Source of the DNA: Rheum nobile
Taxonomy: Eukaryota; Streptophyta; Magnoliopsida; Caryophyllales; Polygonaceae
Reading direction: 5' to 3'
Length of the DNA stretch: 64,000 nucleotides
Assembly (NCBI GenBank): GCA_027886185.1
Contig: WOAB01000127.1
Span: 3,348,001 to 3,412,000, forward strand
Position numbers and translations under genes: made by a program. Below are positions 31,910-42,662 of this stretch, in pieces (within the stretch, counting starts at the first letter, position 1; the number at the start of each line of letters is the position of its first letter). The notes below the pieces were generated by a model that worked only from the letters and a program-made list of their open reading frames with translations, had not been told where the DNA came from and searched no databases.

Positions 31910-33223
31910 TCAAGGAACCGGATCGAAAAGGAGGGCGGAAGCTGTCATCTCGATCGGGGCACCTGCGATGTACTTCTTTAACCGCTGCCCGTTCACCTTG
32001 AATTGTCCCGTTCCTTCGCTCCATATCTCAATTGCACCATGAGGGTACACTTTCCGCACTTGGAACGGACCATTCCATCGGGATTTCAGCTTTCCCGGAA
32101 AAAGTCTCAACCTAGAGTTGTATAACAAGACGAGATCGCCTTCATGAAATTCTCTAGGGACAATATGCTTGTCATGCCATCTCTTGGTCCTCTCCTTGTA
32201 GATTCGGGCATTCTCATAAGCATCCAACCCCAACTCCTCAAGCTCTTGTAATTACAGCATCCTTTTCTCACCGGCTTCCTTCATGTCATAATTGAGCAAT
32301 TTGATTGCCCAATACGCCTTGTGTTCAAGTTCCACCGGTAGATGACAAGACTTCCCATAAATCAAACGGTAAGGTGTTGTGCCAATGGGAGTCTTGAATG
32401 CTGTCCTATAGGCCCAAAGAGCATCATCTAGCTTCATTGCCCAATCTTTCCGGGATCGGGACACGGTCTTCTCTAAGATGGCCTTGATCTCCCGGTTAGA
32501 GACCTCAACTTGTCCACTAGTTTGAGGATGATATGGAGTTGCAATCCGGTGTGTAACCCCATACTTCTTCAGCAAAGCCTGAAACTTCTTCTCAATAAAG
32601 TGTGATCCTCCATCACTTATTACAACTCTTGGAGTCCCAAACCTTGGAAAGATCACCTTATTAAAGAACTTAGACACCACTCTTGAATCATTTGTCGGTG
32701 AGGCAATGGCTTCCACCCACTTGGACACATAATCCACCGCCACAAGAATATACTTGTTAGAGCATGACGGTGGAAAAGGTCCCATGAAATCTACTCCCCA
32801 AACATCAAAGATCTCAACCTCCTGAATGTTGTTAAGAGGCATTTCATTCCTCCTAGAAATGTTCCCCGTACGTTGACATGCATCACATGAAGCAATGAAA
32901 CGGTGCACATCCTTAAACATAGAAGGCCAATAGAGGGCTGAATTCAAGATCTTGATGGTTGTCTTTGAGGACCCAGCATGTCCTCCACATGGTAGAGAGT
33001 GACAATGAGTGATGACACTCTCTACCTCCTCCTCAAGGACACATCTTCTAATAACTCTATCAGCACACCTCTTGAAAAGCAATGGCTCATCCCAAAAATA
33101 ATGCCGGACATCAGACATGAATTTCTTCTTCTGTTGGAATGATAGCTTAGGAGGCAACTCATTGCAAACCAAGTAGTTGACAAAATCAGCATACCATGGC
33201 ATTCTTGAATTTGCAAGAGTCAA
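31910..33223 (-). pseudogene. Athila integrase, one in-frame stop
   Basis: Zinc-binding HHCC region HCHSLPCGGHAG...CDACQR, then the catalytic core with D in VDFMGPF, D in VISDGGSHF and E in EVSNREIK. The C-terminal part is LDAYENARIYKERTKRWHDK and FKSRWNGPFQVRKVYPHG, ending at 31910. An in-frame TAA at 32254-32252, after GEKRML, splits the C-terminal part; CAA to TAA is likely. Upstream the frame joins RNase H through a TAA at 33265-33263. Integrase inserts the DNA copy into the chromosome. As it stands the protein would be truncated. Confidence 0.93.
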
Positions 33224-33262
33224 GACTTCATTAGCAATCCTGAAAAAATGATCATCAGGAAA

Positions 33263-34299
33263 TTAATCATCAATAGGTGGTTCATCTTTTGTGCACTCCA
33301 ACTGCTCTTGAGTCAACCTAGAAAGATGATCAGCAACCAAATTCTCTGTGCCCTTTTTGTCTCTAATCTCTAAATCAAACTCTTGAAGAAGAAGAATCCA
33401 ACGAATCAGTCTGGGCTTGGCCTCCTTCTTACTCAAGAGATACCTGATAGCAGCATGATCAGTATAGACAATGACTTTGGCACCCACCAAATAGGACCTG
33501 AACTTCTCAAATGCAAATACTATAGCAAGCAACTCTTTCTCAGTCGTAGCATAATTCACTTGGGCATCATCAAGAGTTCTACTAGCATAGTAGATAGCAT
33601 GCAACTTCTTGTCCTTCCTTTGGCCCAGAACAGCCCCTACAGCATAGTCGCTGGCATCACACATAAGTTCAAATGGAAGGTCCCAATCAGGAGGTTGCAT
33701 AATAGGTGCTGAAATCAAGGCCTCCTTTAACCTGTAAAAAGCATCCAGACACTCCTTCGAAAATTCAAAGGAGGCATCCTTCAAGAGCAAGTTAGTAAGA
33801 GGCTTGGAGATTTTTGAAAAATCCTGAATGAACCTCCTATAGAACCCAGCATGTCCAAGAAAACTTCTTATGCCCTTGACCGAAGTCGGAGGCGGCATCT
33901 TCTCTATGATCTCAATATTGGCCCTGTCAACCTCAATCCCACGGTTAGAAACCAAGTGCCCTAGCACAATTCCTTCACTTACCATGAAATGACACTTTTC
34001 CCAATTCAATACAAGGTTTACTTCCTCACACCGCTGTAAAACTCGAGACAAGTTAGACAAGCAAGCATCAAAAGAAGTACCATACACAGAGAAGTCATCC
34101 ATGAAAACCTCCATGATATCCTCAATCAAATCAGAAAAAATAGCCATCATGCATATTTGAAAGGTGCCCGGTGCATTACACAAACCAAATGGCATTCTCC
34201 TATATGCAAATGTGCCATAGGGGCATGTGAAAGTGGTTTTCTCTTGGTCATCAGGATGAATAGGGATTTGAAAGAATCCACTATAACCATCCAAATAAC
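33263..34299 (-). pseudogene. Athila reverse transcriptase (C-terminal part) and RNase H
   Basis: Starts just after a one-base frameshift and reads LDGYSGFFQIPI, TFAYRRMPFGLCNAP, the catalytic FMDDF box (34105-34091), and VLGHLVSNRGIEVD. RNase H follows with MCDASDYAVGAVLGQ, TTEKELLAIVFA and VYTDHAAIRYL. A TAA at 33265-33263 (after EPPIDD) cuts the link to the integrase; the next in-frame codons continue the protein, so it is a point nonsense change. The first codon is TTG and is not a true start. Confidence 0.93.
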
Positions 34300-36426
34300 A
34301 AAATGTGAATGCTTGGCCAACCTCTCTAGCATTTGATCAATGAAGGGGAGTGGGAAATGGTCTTTTCTAGTGGCCTTGTTCAATTTCCTATAGTCAATGC
34401 ACATTCTCCAACCTGTGACAGTCCTAGTAGGAATCAATTCATTCTTGTCATTCTTCACCACAGTCATTCCCCCCTTCTTAGGCACAACATGAACAGGACT
34501 AACCCATACACTATCAGAAATAGGATAAATAATGCCTGCATCTAACAATTTCAGCACTTCTTTTTTCACTACTTCTTTCATGATAGGATTAAGTCTTCTT
34601 TGATGCTCAATGGAGGGCTTATGGTCATCTTCCATTAAAATCCTATGCATGCACATTGAGGGACTAATTCCTTTTAAGTCATCAATAGAATATCCAATGG
34701 CTTTTCTATGCAACCTAAGTTCATGCAATAATTTCTCAATTTCACAATCACTTAAACTAGCATTGACAATCACCGGATAAGTCGAATTAGGTCCAAGGAA
34801 CTCATACCTCAAATTAGATGGAAGTGACTTCAACTCCACCTTTGGTGCCTCTTTGGTCTCCTCCTTAGGAATAAGATCTTCTATTGTAAGGGTTTCAACA
34901 ATGTCCTCAGGCATCTCCTTAATGGACTCCAAATCAAAGAGCACATCAGCAAGTAGCTCTAGATTTTCAGCTTGGGTCACACTTTCCATTAAGTAATGCT
35001 CTGAAGGGTCCTCAACCATGAGAGACATCATAGACTCTTGAACTTCATGAGCAACCACATCAATCCTGGATACATCATCCTCAAAAGAAGGTCGCTTAAT
35101 AGCCCTGGACAAGTTAAACTCAATTCGCTCATCCCCAATAGTAAAGGAAAGAATATCCTGTTTCACATCAATTAGTGTACCTGCAGTGGCTAAGAAGGGT
35201 CTTCCCAAAATGATAGGGACAGGAGAGTTAGCATCAATGTCCAAAACAATGAAGTCAACAGGAATGAAGAACTTACCTATCTGGATGGGTATGTCCTCCA
35301 AAATACCTATGGGGCGAGTGGTGGACCTGTCAGCCATATACAGAGTCATCCTCATAGGTCTCGGCTCTCCCAAGTCCAAGTCCTTGCAAATGGAGAGCGG
35401 GATAATGCTCACACTAGCCCCCAAATCACACAAAGCATCATAGGTGCAATCACCAATCACCATGGGGACATTGAAACTACCAGGATCTCCAAGCTTTGGA
35501 GGCAACTTGTTTTGAATTAGAGCACTGCACTCCTGACTCAAAGAAACTGATTGGCAGTCATCCAGCTTCCTTTTGTTGGACAAGATCTCCTTCAAAAACT
35601 TCACATATGATGGCATTTGCTTCAGAGCATCGGTGAAGGGAATGTTGATGTAGAGCTTTTTCAGCACCTCCACAAACTTGCCATACTGCTGATCCAACTG
35701 AGCTTGAGCTTTCCTTTGTGGGAAGGGAAGAGGAGGCCTGTAGGGTGGAGGCGGGATGTATGGAGCCTCTTTCTCTTGCTCCTTCTCTTGGATCACAACT
35801 TCTTCGGGCTCTTCAGCAGCTTTGCCCTTTTGCTTGAGATCCACAACCTTTGGATCTTCAAGTTGTTTCCCACTCCTCAAGGACACATCATTGATTTGTC
35901 CTTTTGGATTTGCCTCAGTTTGACCTGGAAGCCGACCTTGGGGTCTAGGAGCATTCAAAGCATATTGAGCATGCAAGCTATCATGATTCTTCAATACCTT
36001 GTTGATGTTCTGAAGCTCTTTCATTATCAAGTCAAACTTGGACTCCCCTGATGTTTGGGCATGCTCTTGGCCTTGGGGTTGAGGAGCTCTTTGTTGAAAA
36101 CCAGGAGGTGGTCTTTGAGCAGCTTGGTTGTTGGCATAGGAGAAGTTAGGGTGATTCCTCCAACCGGGGTTATAGGTGTTGGAGTATGGATCGTTCCTAG
36201 GACCCCGATTGAAGTTGTTCATGTAATTCACATCTCCCTCTTGTGCCTCATCCTGTGCAGCAAATAATTGGCAAGTTGATATAGTGTGATCACCTTCCCC
36301 ACAGAATTGACAAACCATATTTGAAGCAACCTGAGCCCGACTCTCCTCATTCTTAAGCTTAGCTCTACTCATACTCAACTTCAATTGCTTTATCTCATGA
36401 GCCATAGCCTCCATCCTTGCTTGTTA
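34300..36426 (-). pseudogene. Athila gag C-terminus (zinc knuckle), protease and RT N-terminal part
   Basis: A CX2CX4HX4C nucleocapsid knuckle (CQFCGEGDHTISTC, 36312-36271) shows that this frame begins inside gag, just after a TAA at 36426-36424. It continues with a proline-rich linker and the aspartic protease region PPKLGDPGSF, CDLGASVSIIPLSIC and IILGRPFLATAG. The RT start has GWRMCIDYRKLNKATRKDHFPLPFIDQM. At 34300-34303 a run of four T (element strand) appears one base short and shifts the frame before the RT catalytic box. The protease has D-L-G in place of the D-S/T-G of most retroelements, which is usual for Athila. Confidence 0.92.
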
Positions 36427-37341
36427 CGAGACCTCATTATCAACCTCATAAAGACCAGCTGTCCTCTTAGTGCTTGGAGTAGATCGAGCATCATTATAGT
36501 AGTGGTTGTGTTGGGCAATGCTCTCAATCTTCTCCCAAGCCACATCAACATGCATGTTCATAATCGACCCTTGAGACGAGGCATCAATGAGCAACCTAGT
36601 AGCATTATCCACAGCATTGTAGAAGGTGTGCAGCAACACCCACTTATCTTGTCCATGGTGAGGACATAGCAACAATAGCTCTTTGAATCTCTCCCAACCT
36701 TCATACAGAGACTCCCCATCTTTCATCTGAAATGAACTGATCTGATTCCTCATCTCAGTTGTCTTCTTTGGGGGGAAATACTTAGCCAACTCATCCCATG
36801 TCGTGATAGTGCCCTGAGGCAGAGCCTTGAACCATGCTTTAGCCCTGTCTCTCAAAGAGAATGAGAAGGCGCGCAAATAAAGCGCGTCATTAGAGACATC
36901 ATGAATCTTCACCGTGTCCATAAGCTCCAGAAAGGTGTTGAGATGTAGGTGAGGATTCTCAGATGGTAGACCTCCAAACTGATTTTGCTGAACCATATTT
37001 ATCAAAGACGGCTTCAGCTCAAAATTCCTTGCCTGAACTGGAGGTCGGACCACACCAGATGTGGGCCCTTGGTGACGTGGCAGCACATAGTCACCCAATG
37101 TCATTGGCGGAGGTGCATTCAACAGTTGTTGCATCTCCTGTTGCTGATTCAGTAGTTGTTGTTGCAACTCTTGCAATTGTAGATGTTGTTGTTGCAGCAA
37201 CTCTTGTTGTTGTTGTTGCAGTCGTGCAGCCTCATCCATTGCTCGGGTCCTAGCTTCTCTTTGCTCTCTTCTTCTTTTGTGAAAAACACGCTCGGGTTCG
37301 GGATCGTGGTGTAGTTCACCGGCGCTCAGGGCTCTTCGCAT
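36424..37341 (-). CDS. Athila gag, capsid part (305 aa, ends at a premature stop)
   Basis: ATG at 37341-37339. A basic N-terminus is followed by a Gln/Leu-rich coiled-coil-like segment (LLQQQHLQLQELQQQLLNQQ), then the retrotransposon gag core with LINMVQQNQFGGL, LHLNTFLELMDTV, RAFSFSLRDRAKAWF and YFPPKKTTEMRNQI. Translation stops at TAA 36426-36424. The same frame continues at once into the zinc knuckle, so the stop is probably a CAA-to-TAA change inside gag and not a programmed gag/pol stop. Gag forms the virus-like particle. Confidence 0.9.
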   Translation of the reverse strand: MRRALSAGELHHDPEPERVFHKRRREQREARTRAMDEAARLQQQQQELLQQQHLQLQELQQQLLNQQQEMQQLLNAPPPMTLGDYVLPRHQGPTSGVVRPPVQARNFELKPSLINMVQQNQFGGLPSENPHLHLNTFLELMDTVKIHDVSNDALYLRAFSFSLRDRAKAWFKALPQGTITTWDELAKYFPPKKTTEMRNQISSFQMKDGESLYEGWERFKELLLLCPHHGQDKWVLLHTFYNAVDNATRLLIDASSQGSIMNMHVDVAWEKIESIAQHNHYYNDARSTPSTKRTAGLYEVDNEVS

Positions 37342-37448
37342 ATGAGTGAGAACAAATCTGAAACCAAAGTCAAAAGAAACAAAGTCAAAAACAAAATGAG
37401 ACCTAATCTACCGGTTGCGTGTAACAACCAATACTAACAATAGTTCCC

Positions 37449-37467
37449 CGGCAACGGCGCCAAAAAC
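37449..37467 (-). other. Athila primer-binding site
   Basis: On the minus strand TTGGCGCCGTTGCCGGGG follows the 5' LTR after a short gap. TGGCGCCGTTGCC is the primer site common in plant Athila/Tat-type elements and is usually assigned to tRNA-Asp. The tRNA assignment is from family knowledge. Confidence 0.8.
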
Positions 37468-37468
37468 T

Positions 37469-39052
37469 TGATAGGTCCAAATCCTACCCCGCAAGTGTAC
37501 GGGTTCGGTTGTAGTATCAAGGTGTCGAACTCTGGGACTACGTAGTACCAATTGTCAGACCAACTAATAGATTAAGTCGTAGACAAGAAAAGTTGTTGTT
37601 CGGTTTCAATTGCAACAAATGTCAAGCAAAACAAGATTATCAATTAGGGAAAAAGCTTCCAAGGTTAGGATCCCTACAATGGTGCCACGGTAGATTCTAA
37701 GCAATATTTGATTAGATTTCAATATGAATGTCAATTAAAGGTCTCACTATCTAATGTCAACACTACCTCTTTGTCGGACGAATAGTGTACGTACCTAAAT
37801 TCGATTAGCAGTCACTTTCGCACAAAGCTAATCGAATAAAGATCCATTAAGTTCTGTATAGATCAATGGACAAGTAGAAACAACATCCACTTTCGCGCTC
37901 AGCGGAATCTACTCATCCAAGAATCTATTCGATAGTCAAGTATCACAAGAGGATTAAGTCACTTTCGCGCAAATAATCCTCAAGTTCTATCCTATGGATC
38001 TATCTAACATCAATCTCCTATTATCATTATCTCCGTTCGGTCTCAAATTCTAATAGAAATCCCAATTACAGATCAATTAGGTCATTAAGCAACCTAGGAT
38101 AGAATCAATTCACATTCACATATCCATACAATCAAATACCGCCATCAAACCTACCAAAATCACCATTGGGTTCACCCAACCTTAGAAAAGAAGATTTAGC
38201 TAGACATGAGAGAGTAAGAAATCAATTCCATTGAAAGAAACAACATACCAATTGTCTTCTCAAAAGAGATTCGAATTCCCAACGATTCAATGTAGCCCAA
38301 TCTCCAAGTTCTTCCCTAGGGTTTTTGAGAGCTTTAGAAACGTAAAATGCAGTTACAAGATAATGGAATAGCAGTTCTAACAAGGCTTTTATACCCCCCT
38401 CCGAATAGAAGACAAAACGCTCGGGATTAAACGAGTCGGAAATGAAACAGCGTCCCGACCCGGCCCGAAGCCCGGTCGAGTCATGGCCGGGTTACACTCA
38501 GTTAAGCATGGCGCGTGCTGACCCGGCCAGATACCCGGTCGGGTCATGACCGAGTTACACTCAGTTGAAGTCTGCCGTGCTGACCCGGCCAGATACCCGG
38601 TCGGGTCATGACCGGGTTACACTCAGTTGAAGTCTGCCGTGCTGACCCGGTCGCAAGCCCGGTCGGGTCGTGACCGGGCTTGTCCCAGTTTCTGTCTTGA
38701 GCGGCTTCCGCGATTTGGGGTGAGATCCGACCGGGTCATGGCCGAGTTTGGCCCAGTTTCCTCCTTTAGCTCTTGTCTCGGACTCTCTCCTTGATCGGCC
38801 TCAGTCCCTCCTTCTTCTTATCATCCGTGCCCTCGACGTTGGCATCATTCCTTCGAGTCATCCACTCGAACATCTTCATATCAAAGCCATCATTCTCCAA
38901 AAACGCCTCCAAAAGATCCTGAAATGAGACAAACGCAAGAGTAGACTCCGAACACCACTAATCTACTAAGACCAAATAAAACTAAAAGGAGCAAAACAAA
39001 CCAAAATGACAGAAATAAACGTGACCTAAACTAGTCTAAATGCATGCTATCA
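37469..39052 (-). repeat. 5' LTR of Athila
   Basis: 1584 bp starting TGATAGGTCC and ending AATGCATGCTATCA. Its outer end is followed by ATCCA, the target duplication. It differs from the 3' LTR by about 16 substitutions and a 6-bp deletion near 38987. Confidence 0.96.
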
Positions 39053-39057
39053 ATCCA

Positions 39058-39613
39058 CGTTGTTCTTGGCATGTGCAAACAACCTAGGCAGCTCAGAATC
39101 TCTCTTGGTTGGTCAACTACCTCAGACGAGCCTTGTGGTGTCGTTGTCAAAACGCTTTCGTCCGAGGTTGAGTAAGCTGGCCGCTTGGGAACCGTCTGTT
39201 GGACAACGACGTCTTCATGTGCTGTCTCTTTCATCGTCTCTGTCCGAGGTAGAGGTTCTCTAGGCATCTTGTTCTTTAGCTCTTGGACCTTGGCAGACTT
39301 TTGGAAGCTTCGGACAAGTCGTTTTCGACACCTTTTGTCCGAGGTTGTGTGTTCCCAGATTTCTCGGGAATCGCAATGTCGCAAGCTCCATTTCTGGGCA
39401 CACCTGGGTTCCTCTGGATTTCTTCAGCTGTCTTGTTCCTTTGGTTCCCTTGTTCTGTTTGGTTTTTCTGCCTTTGGTATATTCCTGTGGTTCCTTAAAA
39501 CACATCTTTGAGATAAAACATTAGTATCATAATATTTGTCATCTTCAAAAGTAGAGAAACTGAGGAACGGAACTCTCAGGGGAACCTAAGTTCCAGAGTT
39601 CCGTTTCCTAACA
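39058..39613 (-). repeat. 3' LTR of S1, proximal half
   Basis: 556 bp continuing the LTR interrupted at 26580 (579 + 556 = 1135, the length of the 5' LTR). It ends GTTTCCTAACA on this strand, which is TGTTAGG at the LTR start on the element strand. Confidence 0.95.
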
Positions 39614-39628
39614 ATTTCCCCCTTTTTG
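39614..39628 (-). other. Polypurine tract of S1
   Basis: AAAAAGGGGGAAAT on the minus strand abuts the LTR start TGTTAGG. Bases 39629-40216 between this tract and ORF3 are non-coding. Confidence 0.8.
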
Positions 39629-40216
39629 ATGATGACAAATACAAGGAACCTGACAACATAATAGGACTTTGAATCTTATGAGACCATATTGAGATAACGG
39701 GATTTACAACATTACAGATTAGTGATAGAACATTCAATGATTGCAAATTCTCCCTAAGCAAGTGAACAAGTTTATTTCAAATTCCCCCTTAGAAATAGAA
39801 CTAGTTCAGAGTTTCTATTAATTCAGTAGTCTCCAAAGTTCAAGGTTCCTATCCTTTTCTTCCCCCTTTTGACATCATCGAAAAGATTGAGTATAAGTTA
39901 AGAACATGATATCGGAGTGAATATGCGATTGCAGCAAGCCCATAAAATGTCATAATGAAAACTTAAGGCGAAGACAAATGATCATGGGAACGAAACTGAA
40001 GATAATCATTAAAAACTTCACTTATCATTGATCAAACACACAAAATACCACAAGCAAACGACAAACAACCGACAAGACAAACAACAGATAGCAAGGAAGA
40101 CAACAAAAGCAATCTTAAGAAGGATAACAAAAGGGATAGAAGAGGAGAGTAGGATCCTAAGGGAAACTACTAGCTCGCTGTGGCGTTGCAGCACTGGGAA
40201 CCTAGAACAAGCGTTC

Positions 40217-41821
40217 CTATGGCGTAGTAACGGCCTCTTCTTCTGCATCCTTGTCGTTGGTTCCTACATTTTGGCCCGCGGCCTGATGAGCACTGATTGC
40301 ACCTTGCCAATCCTTCTGCAGAATGTCCACCAGACTCTCGACAGCAGAACTGATACACCCCAACTCTCTTACTTGATCATGGATGGCGACCGTGTTGGCA
40401 GTCGAGCCTTCCAAGATAGCTTTTTCAATACGATTCAACGCAAGGAGGATCGCAGAGGAGTCTGAAGAGGGGGGTTGCTGAGGGTGGGAACTAGAACGGC
40501 CCTGGGAACTCGCCTTTTCCTTAGGCGGGATTTCTTCTGTTTCAGCAGGGTTGGGTTGTTGTTCCTTAGATTTCAGCTTCCGAACTGTGTGCATGGTAAG
40601 ACATTTGCTGTAGGCAGTCTCGGGTGCGTCTTCTGGGTACTGATTGAGGTTGGAGAGTAGCTTCTTGATGATGTGAGGGAAGGGTAAAGCATGGGAGTCA
40701 TGGGATGCACAGAATTGCATGTGAGCCAGCACAATACGGGGAAGATCCAACTGAAAGCCGGAGAGCACTTTGTCCATGTAGATGGCGTCGGTGATGAGGA
40801 CTTTGTTCCTGTGCTCTTGCCTGGGAACCAAGTTGCGAGTGATCCAAAAATGCAGTAGCCGGTTTGCGATGGAGAGATCCTTCGTCTCCAAAGATGAGGG
40901 GGATGCGCCATCATAAATTTTCTTGACGATTGCTCCTTTGGACTTGAAGCCCTTTCCCTTGGGCCATCCCTTCTTCTGAGGCAGAATGCCAAACCCAGAC
41001 CTCAACTCAATCCCTAGAGCAGACGCGATTAGATTGGCGGACAGGGGAAAGCTGGTTCCCTTCCATATGAGAATGGCGTCGTGACAGGGAGAGTTCTCCT
41101 TCTGGGGTACAAATTCCATGGACTGGTAAAACATCCGGACAACCTCGTCGGAAGCAGAGAAAGGCTCACACAGTATCTCGTCCCACCCTTGGAACTGCAA
41201 CAGAGAGTGGAACTCATCCAAAGCTTCTCCATAGAGTTCCTCATCCTCTTCTTCTAACGCTTGGGTCCAGAATTCTCTGCCGATAATGAGAGGTTTTAGG
41301 ATCTTCCTTTTGGAGAAGGAAGAGGAGACAAAGAGGGTGGTGGTTTTGGCCCTTTTTGTGGATTTGGTTTCATAGGGAACAATGGCTTGGGAGCTTCTCT
41401 TCCTCTGTTGCATTCTTGTGGCGACAGAGGGGCCTGGGTTGGAAGTTTTGGATTTGAGGCTGATCGGGGAAGGCTCGGGGCTAAGGATCTCTTGAAGGGA
41501 TTTATCCGGAGAGGAATCATGCGATCCGCCTTCAGAAACTGATTTTGTGACTGATTCTGAAGCCAAAGTGATGGCTTGCTCCTCTTCTTTGGGCATGGTT
41601 GGTTCCTCTTCCACCTTTTCCTTATCCTTTGGTGGTTTCTCAAGCTTCTCTTCTGGTTTCGCTGCAGGTTTCGCCACGGGATTTTCTTTAGGGAGGGATT
41701 TTGAAGAAGTGGAGGCAGAAACAGGCTTGGAGGAGGAGGCTTTAGCCTTCTTTTTGCGAAATGCTTGAAGAAAAGCAGCTTCCTCTTCATCCATAACAAC
41801 GATTGGGTTAGGGTTGGCCAT
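40217..41821 (-). CDS. Sirevirus S1 ORF3 (env-like position), 534 aa, intact
   Basis: ATG at 41821-41819 opens an uninterrupted 534-codon frame between pol and the 3' LTR. The first third is Lys/Glu/Pro/Ser-rich and low-complexity (AKPAAKPEEKLEKPPKDKEK). The middle and end form an apparently globular region with EFWTQALEEEDEELYGEAL, DEVVRMFYQSMEFVP, LIASALGIELRSGFGI, LLHFWITRNLVPRQEH and LDLPRIVLAHMQFC. S2 and S0 have the same protein with breaks. The region resembles a domain often called putative plant transposon protein, but I am unsure. I see no signal peptide, membrane segment or fusion peptide, so env-like describes its position only. Its role is unknown. Confidence 0.85.
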   Translation of the reverse strand: MANPNPIVVMDEEEAAFLQAFRKKKAKASSSKPVSASTSSKSLPKENPVAKPAAKPEEKLEKPPKDKEKVEEEPTMPKEEEQAITLASESVTKSVSEGGSHDSSPDKSLQEILSPEPSPISLKSKTSNPGPSVATRMQQRKRSSQAIVPYETKSTKRAKTTTLFVSSSFSKRKILKPLIIGREFWTQALEEEDEELYGEALDEFHSLLQFQGWDEILCEPFSASDEVVRMFYQSMEFVPQKENSPCHDAILIWKGTSFPLSANLIASALGIELRSGFGILPQKKGWPKGKGFKSKGAIVKKIYDGASPSSLETKDLSIANRLLHFWITRNLVPRQEHRNKVLITDAIYMDKVLSGFQLDLPRIVLAHMQFCASHDSHALPFPHIIKKLLSNLNQYPEDAPETAYSKCLTMHTVRKLKSKEQQPNPAETEEIPPKEKASSQGRSSSHPQQPPSSDSSAILLALNRIEKAILEGSTANTVAIHDQVRELGCISSAVESLVDILQKDWQGAISAHQAAGQNVGTNDKDAEEEAVTTP

Positions 41822-42662
41822 TTGAGATGAGCTAAGAGGATTGCTGTGAGAAGAGAAAAAGAGGTAAAAGATCAGAGAGATGGAGAGCTTGTGTGATCAA
41901 CTCAGAGCAACTGAGCACCTCTTTAAGGGCGTTGAAGATCTGGGATGGCCAAGAGCTGAGGTGACCGTTGAAGCAAATCCAGCCGTTGAGAAGATCAAGG
42001 CAAATCCGAAGCATTGAAGAGAGTTGCAGATTTTTGGAATGGCTAATTTAAATTCAAAATATGACCCATTCCGAGAAGAGGGAGGTCTGCCACTGATGAG
42101 ACATGCCTTATCCCTGCCAATATGCCATAAATAGCGTCTGGGAGAGCCAAGCGAGCCGTTGGAGAGACGCGATGTTCTGGTTCCTTTCTGGCGACATTTT
42201 CAGCGAGCTAGAGGAATGTATGGGAACCTTTGGTGGAGGTGGGGACAAAGGAACCAAAAACAATACGTTCCCATACAAGGAATCAAGGTAGACTATTTAT
42301 CGCATTGCACAATAATTCTCAGAGAAGGTTTAGAGATGGATCATAGAGAATTAAATTGAGCAATGAGGCAAGGGTAGGTCTTAGTACACAATCATCATTT
42401 CATCTTGTAATGTTGGGTTAGAAATATGATCAGATTGTGACTTTTGGGCCATCAAAGAAATTTGAACAATGAGGAGTTGAGAAATAATGATAATCAAAAG
42501 AAAACGAACCAGAAAAATTTATCTAAGCCTTTATAAGAAACCATTATGACAAGAAGGGTTTTTAGCAAAAGATATAACACAAGGACATCAAGACTCAACA
42601 AGTTAAATATCTTAAACTAGTCAATCAGGGGAACTCGGAAAGAATTCTCAGAACTAAGGTCA
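41822..42662 (-). other. Non-coding spacer between pol and ORF3 of S1
   Basis: 840 bases without a coding frame. S2 has a homologous spacer at 52534-53428. It could carry the leader or promoter for a separate ORF3 RNA, but I see no decisive signal. Confidence 0.5.

Larger units (their letters stand above)
26581..39052 (-). mobile_element. Athila-type Gypsy retrotransposon nested in the S1 3' LTR
   Basis: A 12,472-bp minus-strand Ty3/Gypsy element flanked by ATCCA (26576-26580 and 39053-39057). LTRs are 1590 bp (26581-28170) and 1584 bp (37469-39052), both starting TGATAGG and ending GCTATCA. I counted about 16 substitutions and one 6-bp indel between them. Order on the element strand: 5' LTR, primer site, gag, protease, RT, RNase H, integrase, GC-rich spacer, extra ORF, purine tract, 3' LTR. 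The Athila call rests on the CDLGASVS protease, the extra ORF and the long LTR. Gag-pol has three stops and one frameshift, so it is not autonomous now. Confidence 0.95.

Noticed and set aside
36424..36426. Programmed stop-codon readthrough between gag and pol in Athila
   Set aside because: The stop lies upstream of the nucleocapsid zinc knuckle, so it is within gag, and other stops in pol show general decay.
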